Positions 47,018-55,386 of a DNA stretch of 55,829 nucleotides are shown piece by piece; the stretch's first letter is position 1, and every line of letters begins with the position of its first letter. Source of the DNA: Aurantimonas marina (GTDB lineage Bacteria; Pseudomonadota; Alphaproteobacteria; Rhizobiales; Rhizobiaceae); the NCBI RefSeq assembly GCF_017183135.1, contig NZ_JADDXW010000019.1:1-55829 (forward strand), given 5' to 3'. A program made the position numbers and the translations under genes. The notes below the pieces were generated by a model. It did not search any database and was not told the DNA's origin. It saw only the letters and a list, made by a program, of their open reading frames with translations.

Positions 47018-48571
47018 ATGAAGATGAGTGTAATCGCGCGGTTGTATCTTTCGGCGTTCGTGCTGTCATTCGGCGCGACGGCGGCCTTGGCGCAGACCGC
47101 AGATTCCGCGAGGCGGGTCGATGAACCCGTGCGGTTGGCGCAATATTACGATCCGAACGTCGAGATCTATCACGACAACGTCGCCGAAGTGTACGTAGAC
47201 GAGATGGGCCGACGCGTCATGGTCGATGCCTATGGCCGCATCATCGGTGTGGAGCAGCCGCGCCGGCAGCAGTTCCGGGAGCGTCGTCAGCGCTTCGAGG
47301 ACCGCCGTGGTGCGATCATCGATGGACCGCCGCCACCAGGGGTTACGCTCGAAGGGCGGGTCGATATCGCTCCTCCGGGCGCTATCCTCGAGCCGGCCCC
47401 CGTGGAGCGTTCGATCGTGCGCCCACGCTCGGCGGATCCCTACCATAACGAACCCCGCGGCAACGGCCCCGCCTTCGATGCCCCGGTAATCGCCGCGCCA
47501 TTGCCCGCGCCCGAGCAACCGGCGGCCGAGCCGCGCCGCGAAGCCGAATTGCCGTTGTCAGCGCCTCGCGATGTGGTCGTCGAGCCGCAGAGGGACGCCG
47601 CCCTGCCCGACACGATTCCGTCGTCCGAACCCCTGCCGGAGCCGGGTGCGCCGATCGTCCAGCCTGAGGGGCAGACGGTTCAGGAGAGCGATCCGGCCCC
47701 CCAGGTCGCGATGCCTAAGGGCAAGAACGCCAAGGCTGAGATCGCGGCGCTGCAGATCCTGCTTGACCGGGCCGGCATGTCCCCCGGCGTGATCGACGGG
47801 CGCATGGGATCGAATGTCAACAAGGCGGTTGCCGCGTACGAGGAAAAATTCGGTCGGACTCTTCCCACCGGCGACGCCCAGGCTCTGGCCGAGGAACTCG
47901 ACGCCACCGGCGGCCCGGCCATCACCACCTATGAGCTCACCGCCGACGATGTCGCCGGCCCCTTCGTTGCGTCGATCCCCGTCGACTACGGCGAAAAGGC
48001 GCAGCTGCCCGCAATGAGCTTCGAGCGACCCTCGGAGAAGATCGCGGAGAAGTTCCACATGGACGAGGCTTTCCTGCGGGAGATCAACCCCGGTGCCGAC
48101 TTCAGCAAGCCCGGCACGCGGATCAAGGTTGCCGCGATCGGCGAGCCGGTGAAGCAGGACGTCGCCAGGATTATCGCTGACAAGGGGCGCGAGCAGGTCC
48201 GCGTCTACGCCGCCGACGGCACGTTGATCACGGCCTATCCGTCGACGATCGGCTCGACCCAGACGCCGTCGCCCTCCGGCATCGTCCAGGTGAACCGGAT
48301 CGCCTTCGACCCGAACTACACCTACAACCCGAAGATCAACTTCAAACAGGGCGACAACGACAAGGTGCTGACGATCCAGCCCGGACCCAACGGGCCGGTC
48401 GGTTCGATCTGGATCGCCCTGTCAAAACCGACTTACGGCATCCATGGCACGCCCGAGCCCTCCAAAATCGGTAAGACCAACAGCAATGGCTGCGTGCGCC
48501 TGACCAATTGGGACGCCACGGAGCTTGCCAAGATGGTCAAGTCGGGCGTCACGGTGGAGTTCGTTGAATAG
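47018..48571 (+). CDS. Large secreted YkuD L,D-transpeptidase
   Basis: A 517-aa enzyme expected to form 3-3 cross-links in peptidoglycan or attach proteins to it. A signal peptide (ARLYLSAFVLSFGATAALAQ) precedes a long Pro/Arg/Glu-rich spacer (about 30-235) that could span the periplasm. Next come a peptidoglycan-binding-like segment (AEIAALQILLDRAGMSPGVIDGRMGSNVNKAVAAYE), a LysM-like part (AEKFHMDEAFLREINPGADF) and the YkuD domain with IHGTPEPSKIGKTNSNGCVRLTNWD, including the catalytic His and Cys. It is very similar in its C-terminal half to the next gene. Confidence 0.93.
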   Translation: MKMSVIARLYLSAFVLSFGATAALAQTADSARRVDEPVRLAQYYDPNVEIYHDNVAEVYVDEMGRRVMVDAYGRIIGVEQPRRQQFRERRQRFEDRRGAIIDGPPPPGVTLEGRVDIAPPGAILEPAPVERSIVRPRSADPYHNEPRGNGPAFDAPVIAAPLPAPEQPAAEPRREAELPLSAPRDVVVEPQRDAALPDTIPSSEPLPEPGAPIVQPEGQTVQESDPAPQVAMPKGKNAKAEIAALQILLDRAGMSPGVIDGRMGSNVNKAVAAYEEKFGRTLPTGDAQALAEELDATGGPAITTYELTADDVAGPFVASIPVDYGEKAQLPAMSFERPSEKIAEKFHMDEAFLREINPGADFSKPGTRIKVAAIGEPVKQDVARIIADKGREQVRVYAADGTLITAYPSTIGSTQTPSPSGIVQVNRIAFDPNYTYNPKINFKQGDNDKVLTIQPGPNGPVGSIWIALSKPTYGIHGTPEPSKIGKTNSNGCVRLTNWDATELAKMVKSGVTVEFVE

Positions 48572-48694
48572 TCCGTGGAGGATGGGCGCGTTTGTTAACG
48601 CATCGTTGACCACGATGGAAGGTTGATCACCGGTCCGGGAGCCTCGAGCCCTGGGCTGGCGTTGAAGGTTCATTGTTTCGATGTGAGGCCTTTG

Positions 48695-49693
48695 ATGAAA
48701 ATCCTTCTAACCGCATCCGCCGGCTTGCTGGCGTGGCTTGCCCCCTCTCCAGCCTTTTCTGACGCACTGCCGCTGACGCAAGCGGCGATCGGAACAGCGC
48801 ATTTCGTCGATTGGCAAGCGCGGCAGGGCGCTCGTTCCGGAGGGGCTCCGGACCCGTTTCTCATCCGGCTGCAGGTGCTGCTTGGCCGGGCACATGCCTC
48901 GCCCGGCGTCATCGACGGAATGCCCGGCGACAATACCGACAAGGCGGTCCGCGCCTACGAGTTGATGCGCGGCCTACCGGAGGACGGGCGGATCGACGCG
49001 GATGTCTGGACGGTTCTTGCCGTCGATGAGGGCGAGGCCATGCAGATCTACACGATCACCAAGGAGGATGTCGCGGGCCGCTACGTTGCATCTATTCCGG
49101 AGGATTATGGCGAGCGGGCCGGGATGGAATGGCTCGGCTACCGTGATCCCGCCGAGATGTTGGCCGAGAAGTTCCATATGGACGAGGATCTTCTCAAATT
49201 GCTCAATCCGAGCGCCGATTTCGCCAAGGCAGGAACGACGATCCTGGTCGCCGATCCCGGCGAGGCGCCGACGACGAAGGTCGCCAGGATCGTCGTCGAT
49301 AAGGCCGCCGGTCGTCTCGTCGCTTATGATGACCAAGATCAGATCGTGCTCGCCAATCCCGCGACGATCGGCTCGACGGCGACGCCCTCGCCATCGGGAA
49401 CGATGACGGTCAATGCTTTAGCCCCTGAGCCGACCTACAGCTACAATCCGAAGATCAATTTTCAGCAGGGTGAGAATTCCGAACCGCTGACGCTGCCGCC
49501 GGGACCGAACGGACCGGTCGGCTCGATGTGGATCGATTTGTCCAAGCCGACCTATGGAATTCACGGAACGCCCGAGCCCTCGCAAATCAGCAAATCGAAT
49601 AGCAATGGCTGCGTACGGCTGACCAATTGGGACGCCGAGGCCTTGTCGAAGCTGGTCGAGCCGGGCCGCACGAGCGTCGAGTTCTCCGGGTGA
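48695..49693 (+). CDS. Secreted YkuD L,D-transpeptidase (tandem paralogue)
   Basis: A 332-aa paralogue of the preceding gene with the same order of parts: signal peptide (LLTASAGLLAWLAPSPAFS), peptidoglycan-binding-like segment (LIRLQVLLGRAHASPGVIDGMPGDNTDKAVRAYE), AEKFHMDEDLLKLLNPSADF and YkuD with IHGTPEPSQISKSNSNGCVRLTNWD. It lacks the 200-residue spacer of its neighbour, so it should act nearer to the membrane. Probably arose by tandem duplication. The stop overlaps the GTG start of the extensin-like gene (GTGA), suggesting a joint function. Confidence 0.94.
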   Translation: MKILLTASAGLLAWLAPSPAFSDALPLTQAAIGTAHFVDWQARQGARSGGAPDPFLIRLQVLLGRAHASPGVIDGMPGDNTDKAVRAYELMRGLPEDGRIDADVWTVLAVDEGEAMQIYTITKEDVAGRYVASIPEDYGERAGMEWLGYRDPAEMLAEKFHMDEDLLKLLNPSADFAKAGTTILVADPGEAPTTKVARIVVDKAAGRLVAYDDQDQIVLANPATIGSTATPSPSGTMTVNALAPEPTYSYNPKINFQQGENSEPLTLPPGPNGPVGSMWIDLSKPTYGIHGTPEPSQISKSNSNGCVRLTNWDAEALSKLVEPGRTSVEFSG

Positions 49694-50748
49694 GAGGGGC
49701 GAAGGACCGCGCTTTTTCGGTATTGGCCGTCTTGGCGCTGGTCTTCGCTTCAGGGCAGCCATCGGCGCGGGCGCAGGCACCGAAGGATGCGGCGCTGCCC
49801 GTGCCCGAAGCGCGGCCGGACGACGGCGCCACCGGTGCGCGCGAGGGAGAAGAATCGAAACCGAAGGGTGGCGACCTGCCGGCGGCGGTGCGATCTGAGG
49901 GGGCGGCCGAAACGGGTAAGCCCAAAGAAAGCGGTCTCTTGGGCCCCGCAATTCCCGGAGCGATGGAGAGCGCACCCGAGCCCGCGGTGGAAAAGCCTGT
50001 GAGCGAGATCCCGGTCCCGGAGACGCGACCGGACGTACTGCCTGAAAGCCAATCTCTCGCGGCGCCGGAAGCGAGCAAACGAGAGCGAGCGAAACCGGCT
50101 CTACCGGATAGGCCTGTCTCTGCTCCGGTTTCGGACGCTCCCGATCCGTTGAAAGATCGAGAGCCCGCCATTACACCGGCCGCTGCCGTTCTCGCCGCTG
50201 CGGCGATCGAGGACGCCAGGATGTGCGAGGCGGAACTCGAGAAGCGCGGCGTTCTTTTCACCATTGGCGAGAGTATCAGCGACGGCGCCTGCGGCGTCTT
50301 GCGGCCGGTCAATATCGAACGGCTTTCCAGCGGCGTTACGATTTCGTCGGGCACCGAGCTGCTATGTCGATCGGCGCTCGCCCTCGACCGTTGGATAACG
50401 GACAGCGTCGTTCCGGCGGCCAAGGCGAATTTCCCGGCGACGCGGCTGAGCGAGTTTCGCCACGCCTCCACCTATGTCTGCCGCAACCGCGCATCCGAAA
50501 ACGGCATTTCCGAACATGCGCGCGGCAGCGCCGTCGACATCGCCGCGTTCGCCTTCAAGGATGGCAAGAGGATCGGCGTCGAGACGCAGGAGCCGGGCTC
50601 ACCGGCAGCGCGGTTTCAACGTGCGGTCCGCGAGGGCGCATGCGGGCCCTTCAAGACGGTTCTCGGCCCAGGCACCGACGCCGACCACGCGACGCATTTC
50701 CATCTCGATATCGCGGCGCGGCGAAATGGCGGGACTTACTGCAAATAG
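49690..50748 (+). CDS. Extensin-like C-terminal domain protein (LAS-type peptidase fold)
   Basis: A 352-aa secreted protein starting with a GTG. After a signal peptide (FSVLAVLALVFASGQPSARAQ) comes a Pro/Glu/Ala-rich linker to about residue 170, then the extensin-like domain: CEAELEKRGVLFTIGESISDGACGVLRPVNIERL, YVCRNRASENGISEHARGSAVDIAAF and ATHFHLDIA. The SEHxxGxAxD plus HxH pattern is that of LAS metallopeptidases (VanY/MepA type), so it may cut peptidoglycan peptides. Four or more Cys suggest disulfides. Translation is coupled to the L,D-transpeptidase gene upstream. Confidence 0.88.
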   Translation: MRGAKDRAFSVLAVLALVFASGQPSARAQAPKDAALPVPEARPDDGATGAREGEESKPKGGDLPAAVRSEGAAETGKPKESGLLGPAIPGAMESAPEPAVEKPVSEIPVPETRPDVLPESQSLAAPEASKRERAKPALPDRPVSAPVSDAPDPLKDREPAITPAAAVLAAAAIEDARMCEAELEKRGVLFTIGESISDGACGVLRPVNIERLSSGVTISSGTELLCRSALALDRWITDSVVPAAKANFPATRLSEFRHASTYVCRNRASENGISEHARGSAVDIAAFAFKDGKRIGVETQEPGSPAARFQRAVREGACGPFKTVLGPGTDADHATHFHLDIAARRNGGTYCK

Positions 50749-50858
50749 GCACCCGGCGGCGAGGAGGCCGATCGCACTGGCGTTCCGCCGCTCTTTTCCC
50801 GCGCCGCGCGACCGCCTATACCGGCAGACAGTTCTGGTTCGCCAAAAAGGTCCGCCGC

Positions 50859-51896
50859 ATGCCCTACCTCGCCGAAGCAAATCGTTACGACGCCATCCCT
50901 TATCGACGGGTCGGGCGCTCCGGCCTGAAACTGCCGGCCATTTCGCTCGGCCTCTGGCAGAATTTCGGCGGCACGGATGTCTTCGAGACCGGACGGGCGA
51001 TCCTGCGGCGGGCGTTCGATCGGGGCGTCACGCATTTCGACCTGGCGAATAATTACGGCCCGCCCTACGGCTCCGCCGAGGAGAATTTCGGCCGCTGGAT
51101 GGAGATGGATTTCCGGCCCTACCGGGACGAGCTGATCATCTCGTCCAAGGCCGGTTACGACATGTGGCCCGGTCCCTACGGCAATTTCGGTTCGCGCAAA
51201 TATCTGATCGCGTCCTGCGACCAGAGCCTGAAGCGCATGGGGCTGGACTATCTCGACATCTTCTACCATCACCGCCCCGATCCCGAGACGCCGCTTGCGG
51301 AGACAATGAGCGCCCTGGATCAGATCGTGCGGTCCGGACGGGCGCTCTATGTCGGCATCTCGTCCTATTCGCCGGAACTGACGCGGCAGGCATACGCGAT
51401 TCTGAAGCAGCAGGGCACGCCCTTCGTCATCCACCAGCCGTCCTATTCGATGCTCAACCGGTGGGTCGAGGACGGGCTCCTGGAAACCCTCGGTGAGCTG
51501 GGCATCGGCTGCATCGCGTTTTCGCCCTTGGCCCAGGGCCTGCTGACCCGAAAATATCTGGAGGGCGTTCCGAGCGACTCGCGTGCCGCGCGCGAGGGCT
51601 CGTTCAAACCGGACATGCTCAGCGCCGCGAACATCGCGCGAATCCGCGCCCTCACCGCGATCGCCGAGAGCCGGGGACAGAGCCTTGCGCAAATGGCGAT
51701 CGCCTGGGTGCTGCGGCGCTCGGAGGTCACGTCGGCGCTGGTTGGCGCGCGCACCGTCGATCAGCTCGATAATTCGCTCGACGCCCTGAAACAGCTCGAC
51801 TTCTCCGAGACCGAACTTGCCGAGATCGATCGTCACGCCGGCGAGGGCGAGATCGACCTCTGGCGGACGCAGTCGCGCGTCGAAAGCGCTGGCTGA
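50859..51896 (+). CDS. Aldo/keto reductase, YghZ/MgrA type
   Basis: A 345-aa NADPH-dependent reductase of the (beta/alpha)8 aldo/keto family. The tetrad is visible: Asp and Tyr in HFDLANNYGPPYGSAEENFG, Lys in IISSKAGYDMWPGPYG and His in IFYHHRPDPETPL. The YDMWPGPYG(N/D)FGSRKY segment identifies the YghZ/MgrA branch, which reduces L-glyceraldehyde 3-phosphate or methylglyoxal in E. coli. C-terminal coenzyme motif: SALVGARTVDQLDNSL. The open frame extends far upstream into the extensin gene; the ATG at 50859 is the natural start. Confidence 0.93.
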   Translation: MPYLAEANRYDAIPYRRVGRSGLKLPAISLGLWQNFGGTDVFETGRAILRRAFDRGVTHFDLANNYGPPYGSAEENFGRWMEMDFRPYRDELIISSKAGYDMWPGPYGNFGSRKYLIASCDQSLKRMGLDYLDIFYHHRPDPETPLAETMSALDQIVRSGRALYVGISSYSPELTRQAYAILKQQGTPFVIHQPSYSMLNRWVEDGLLETLGELGIGCIAFSPLAQGLLTRKYLEGVPSDSRAAREGSFKPDMLSAANIARIRALTAIAESRGQSLAQMAIAWVLRRSEVTSALVGARTVDQLDNSLDALKQLDFSETELAEIDRHAGEGEIDLWRTQSRVESAG

Positions 51897-51977
51897 TCGC
51901 AAGGGACGATGGCCGGTCGCTCCCGCTCATGAGAAGCGCCAGGGACCATGATCTCCCCGGAGCCCGGACCCCCCTGT

Positions 51978-52859
51978 TCACGCAAGGGCGAGGCTCAGGG
52001 ACGGACGAAGGTCGGCGAAGCTTTCGGTGACGTGCTCGGCGAGCGCGTCGGCGATCTTGCCGCAGCCCTTCCGCTTCATCAGCGCCACTTCATATTGGCG
52101 CAGCGGCGGCATACCATCCGCTTCGCCCAGTTGGCGCAGCGATGCGGAGACATGGCTTTCGGGAAGCGGCGCGATCGCGAGGTCAGCGAGAACCGCGGCG
52201 ATCTGTCCTTGCGAGTGCTCGCTCGAATAGGCGATCCGGTAACCGATGTGAGCCGCGTCGAGCGCAGCGAGGGCGCTGGCTCGCCAGGCACAGCCCCGGG
52301 TGGCGAGAGCCAGCGGCAGTGGATTCTTGCTGACCGCTTGACCGTGCTTAAGGCCGATCCAGACAAGATTTTCGGTGTGAACGATCCGCACGTCACGCTT
52401 GCCGTAATCCGAACAGCACAGCACCGCGAGATCGAGCGCGCCGGTATCGCAAAGCCGGCGCAGTTCATCGCTGGACTTGAGCTTCACGTCGACTTCGACA
52501 TGGGGATGGGTCGACGCGAAGCGCTTGAGGATCTGCGGAATTGCAATATAGCCGATGTCGTCCGGGGCGCCGAACGCCACCCGACCCTCCATGGCCGGTG
52601 CGCGAAAGCGCGAGACCGCCTCCTCGTTGAGCTGCATCAGACGGCGCGCATAGCCTAGGAACGCCTCGCCGTCGCCGCTGAGGCCGACCGAGCGACCCTC
52701 CCGCACGAAAAGCTCGCGGCCCAGAATCGCCTCGAGCTTCTTCATCTGCAGGCTAACAGCCGACGGCGTGCGGGCGACCTGCTGGGCGGCCTTGGAGAAG
52801 CTGCCGGTCTCGCAGATCGCGACGAAGGTACGGACGAGATCGACCTCGATCAGGGGCAT
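51978..52859 (-). CDS. LysR-type transcriptional regulator
   Basis: A 293-aa LysR regulator. The N-terminal winged helix-turn-helix reads EVDLVRTFVAICETGSFSKAAQQVARTPSAVSLQMKKLEAILGRELFVREGRS. The effector-binding domain follows (RVAFGAPDDIGYIAIPQILKRFASTHPHVEVDVKLKSS). The ATG at 52859 is used; the frame runs 13 codons further upstream. It resembles the VtlR/LsrB-like regulators of Rhizobiales that control small genes and small RNAs, but this is inferred from the HTH and from a 73-aa gene transcribed divergently 125 nt away. Confidence 0.9.
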   Translation of the reverse strand: MPLIEVDLVRTFVAICETGSFSKAAQQVARTPSAVSLQMKKLEAILGRELFVREGRSVGLSGDGEAFLGYARRLMQLNEEAVSRFRAPAMEGRVAFGAPDDIGYIAIPQILKRFASTHPHVEVDVKLKSSDELRRLCDTGALDLAVLCCSDYGKRDVRIVHTENLVWIGLKHGQAVSKNPLPLALATRGCAWRASALAALDAAHIGYRIAYSSEHSQGQIAAVLADLAIAPLPESHVSASLRQLGEADGMPPLRQYEVALMKRKGCGKIADALAEHVTESFADLRPSLSLALA

Positions 52860-52984
52860 GGCGGATCCGACTGGAGGAATTAGACGAGTTTTTCTCACCG
52901 ATCCGTTTAAAACTTGTCGCTGGACTAATCAAATGAATTGTCGCACAGCAAAATGACATCTGCAGACAAGCGTAGGGGTGCGAC

Positions 52985-53206
52985 ATGTTCGGATTGAAAA
53001 TCGGTCCCAAGACCAAGACTGCCGGTCGCGCCATGAAGAGCGCCGAGCTTCTCAACCGCTCCATGGCCGTGCATGACGGTCATATTCTCGCAGATGTCGG
53101 TCTACATGGCCGGAACGGCGAAGCGGATGAGACCGTGCTGTCGACGTCGCGGCGCTGGCGGATGGTGCAGGAGAGCCGTTTCGCTCCCTACCGGACCTTC
53201 GCCTGA
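52985..53206 (+). CDS. Uncharacterised 73-aa protein divergent from the LysR gene
   Basis: Starts at ATG 52985 with AGGGG 8 nt before it. The product is basic, without a membrane helix or Cys, with KIGPKTKTAGRAMKSAELLNRSM near the start and RRWRMVQESRFAPYRTFA at the end. I recognise no family. Divergent pairing with a LysR gene makes it a likely direct target. Codon use matches the neighbours. Confidence 0.55.
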   Translation: MFGLKIGPKTKTAGRAMKSAELLNRSMAVHDGHILADVGLHGRNGEADETVLSTSRRWRMVQESRFAPYRTFA

Positions 53207-53334
53207 GGTATCGCTGTCGTCCCGTCCGTTTTGCCGGGAACTGCTCCAGCACGTCGGCGCAGGGCGGTTACGCCCAGCGGTAGCGGCTTTGACGGGGTCT
53301 CGCGACCGCGCTGACGCGGCGCCGTAATGGCTGG

Positions 53335-55257
53335 TCAGCGATTGGCGACCAGCGGCGACTCCACGCGTTCGCGCAACAGATTGTCGATGCGGTCGCGTTC
53401 CCGGTTGAAGGTATCGAGCTCGGCCCCCTTCAGCGCGCGGCCCGAGGGCAGCTTGATGCGCATCGGATCGACCTTCTTGTCGTTGACCGACAATTCATAG
53501 TGAAGGTGGTTGCCGGTCGACAGGCCGGTCGAGCCCACATAGCCGATGACCTGCCCCTGACGCACTTTGGCGCCCGCCTTGACGCCCTTGGCGATGGCGT
53601 TCTGGTGCGAATAGGAGGTCTCGTAGCCATTGGCATGACGGATGATGGTCTGGCGGCCATAGCCGCTGGACCAGCCGGCCCTTTCGACGACGCCGTTGCC
53701 GGAGGCGAGAATCGGCGTGCCGCGCGGGGCCGCCCAGTCGACCCCCCAATGCGGTCGCACATAGCCAAGCACCGGATGCTTGCGGTTGGGCGAGAAACTC
53801 GATGTGAAGCGGCCGTTGGGCACGGGATTGCGCAGCAGGAACTGTTTGGCGCTGCGCCCTTCCGCATCGAAATAGTCGGCGCTGTCGGCGTCGCTCGGTC
53901 GAAACCGGTAGAAGCGCTTCGTGGTATCGCCGAAGCGGACCTCGACGAACAGGATCTCGGATTTGTCGGTCGCGTCTTCTTCGCCTTCTTCCAGGGAATA
54001 GAACACGGCCAGCCGATCAGTCGGGCTCAGTCGGGCCTGCAGGTCGACTTCCGAGGCAAGCATGCGCACCAGTTGACGGCAAAGCCGGCTGTTCAGACCA
54101 TAGGAGAGCGCCGCCTGGTAGACGCCATCATAGACGCTGGGCATGTCGGTGCGCAGCGGCGCCTCGTTTTCGTTCTCGTTGAAGGCATCTGAAACCGAGT
54201 CGCCCATTTCCGGCGCCGCTGCGGCTTCGAACGGGCCATCCTCCGTCTCGGCGACGGTGGCGAGATGCCGGTTGCCGCGATAGGCCGAAAGCCGCACCAC
54301 CTGCGTGCGGTCGCCGGTCGTGACGATGCCCACCCGCAATGCGTCGCCGGCTTTCAGGTCGTCGGATTTCAGAAGTCCCACCAGCGCATCGACCGCGGCG
54401 CCGGCCTCGGCTTGTGGGCGTCCGTTGCGATCGAGAATATCGGCAATCTTCGCCGTATCGCGCAACGGGATCACCTCTTCATGGAAGCGCGGAAGCGCGT
54501 CGTCCGTGTCGGATGTCGCCAGCGAGACGTTTTCCTCCACTACCCGAAACGCGGAGCCCGGCTCGTAGTCGGGGGCATCGCTCGTCAGGTTGAACCGCAT
54601 CGGGTCGACGGTCGCCAGCGATGCAACCTGAACCGGCTGGTAGGACAGGCTCGGCGCGACGGAGCGCACGAGTTGCGCCGCATTCGCGGTGGTCAGGGCG
54701 TCGGCGCGTTCATAGGCGGCTTCGTCATAATCGAAGGACTGAACCTTGAGCTGCACCTCCGATTCGACCCGCGCCCCATAGATCCGGGCAGGCTCCGCAG
54801 CGTCGGTACCCGACTCCCTATCCGCGGCGTCGGCGAAGATTTTCAACGGATCGAAGCTCGGATAGTCGGTGCTCGCCTGATAGCGCGCGCCGAGCAGCAT
54901 GTTGACGTAACCGAAGGGCAGGGTGCGGATGACCTCGCGATCACCATCCCGGCTCATGGTCGACAACTCGATGATCTGACGGCTGCGCGCGACTGGGATC
55001 GCGGTCGCAACGACGCGTTCGCCTTTTTCTGTGAGGCTCTTGTTGAAGACCAGCGCCGCAAGGCCGGCGGGCCGGGCGGCGCCGCGGTGGCCATCGAGGG
55101 CCGCGGAGAGGGCAATGCCCATCAAGGCGGTCGAGGTGAGACCAGTCAGTAGCGTCCCGGCAAGCCAGCGCGCCGATACCTGCCGGCGGTCCGGTCGGCG
55201 ACGCCGATCGGCTACCAGCGGCGGCTCGTCCCCAAAAGCCGGCTTGTCGTATCGCAA
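53335..55257 (-). CDS. M23 (LytM-type) murein endopeptidase with N-terminal membrane anchor
   Basis: A zinc endopeptidase of about 640 aa that cuts peptidoglycan cross-bridges. One transmembrane helix near the N-terminus (WLAGTLLTGLTSTALMGIALSAAL) anchors it with a large periplasmic part. A long central region with Opa-like/LysM-like character (KIADILDRNGRP, LKAGDALRVGI) precedes the M23 domain with HxxxD in RPHWGVDWAAPRGTPI, GYETSYSHQNAIAKG and the closing HLHYEL. The TTG at 55257 has GGGGGA 8 nt upstream; a GTG at 55386 would add 43 residues but has no ribosome binding site. Confidence 0.9.
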   Translation of the reverse strand: MRYDKPAFGDEPPLVADRRRRPDRRQVSARWLAGTLLTGLTSTALMGIALSAALDGHRGAARPAGLAALVFNKSLTEKGERVVATAIPVARSRQIIELSTMSRDGDREVIRTLPFGYVNMLLGARYQASTDYPSFDPLKIFADAADRESGTDAAEPARIYGARVESEVQLKVQSFDYDEAAYERADALTTANAAQLVRSVAPSLSYQPVQVASLATVDPMRFNLTSDAPDYEPGSAFRVVEENVSLATSDTDDALPRFHEEVIPLRDTAKIADILDRNGRPQAEAGAAVDALVGLLKSDDLKAGDALRVGIVTTGDRTQVVRLSAYRGNRHLATVAETEDGPFEAAAAPEMGDSVSDAFNENENEAPLRTDMPSVYDGVYQAALSYGLNSRLCRQLVRMLASEVDLQARLSPTDRLAVFYSLEEGEEDATDKSEILFVEVRFGDTTKRFYRFRPSDADSADYFDAEGRSAKQFLLRNPVPNGRFTSSFSPNRKHPVLGYVRPHWGVDWAAPRGTPILASGNGVVERAGWSSGYGRQTIIRHANGYETSYSHQNAIAKGVKAGAKVRQGQVIGYVGSTGLSTGNHLHYELSVNDKKVDPMRIKLPSGRALKGAELDTFNRERDRIDNLLRERVESPLVANR

Positions 55258-55386
55258 GCGGTCTGTCCCCCGTCGTCTTTTGCTCGTCGCGTTTGCGCGA
55301 ACAAGGTGGCGAAATATCGACCGAGGCGCATCATCGACGGAACGCCTCGAAAATCCCGTGCCTGCCGGCAATAGCGTCTCCCCCAC

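Noticed and set aside
50223-50858. N-terminal extension of the aldo/keto reductase into the extensin-like gene
   Set aside because: The extension is out of frame with the recognisable extensin domain on the same strand and adds nothing to the reductase fold.
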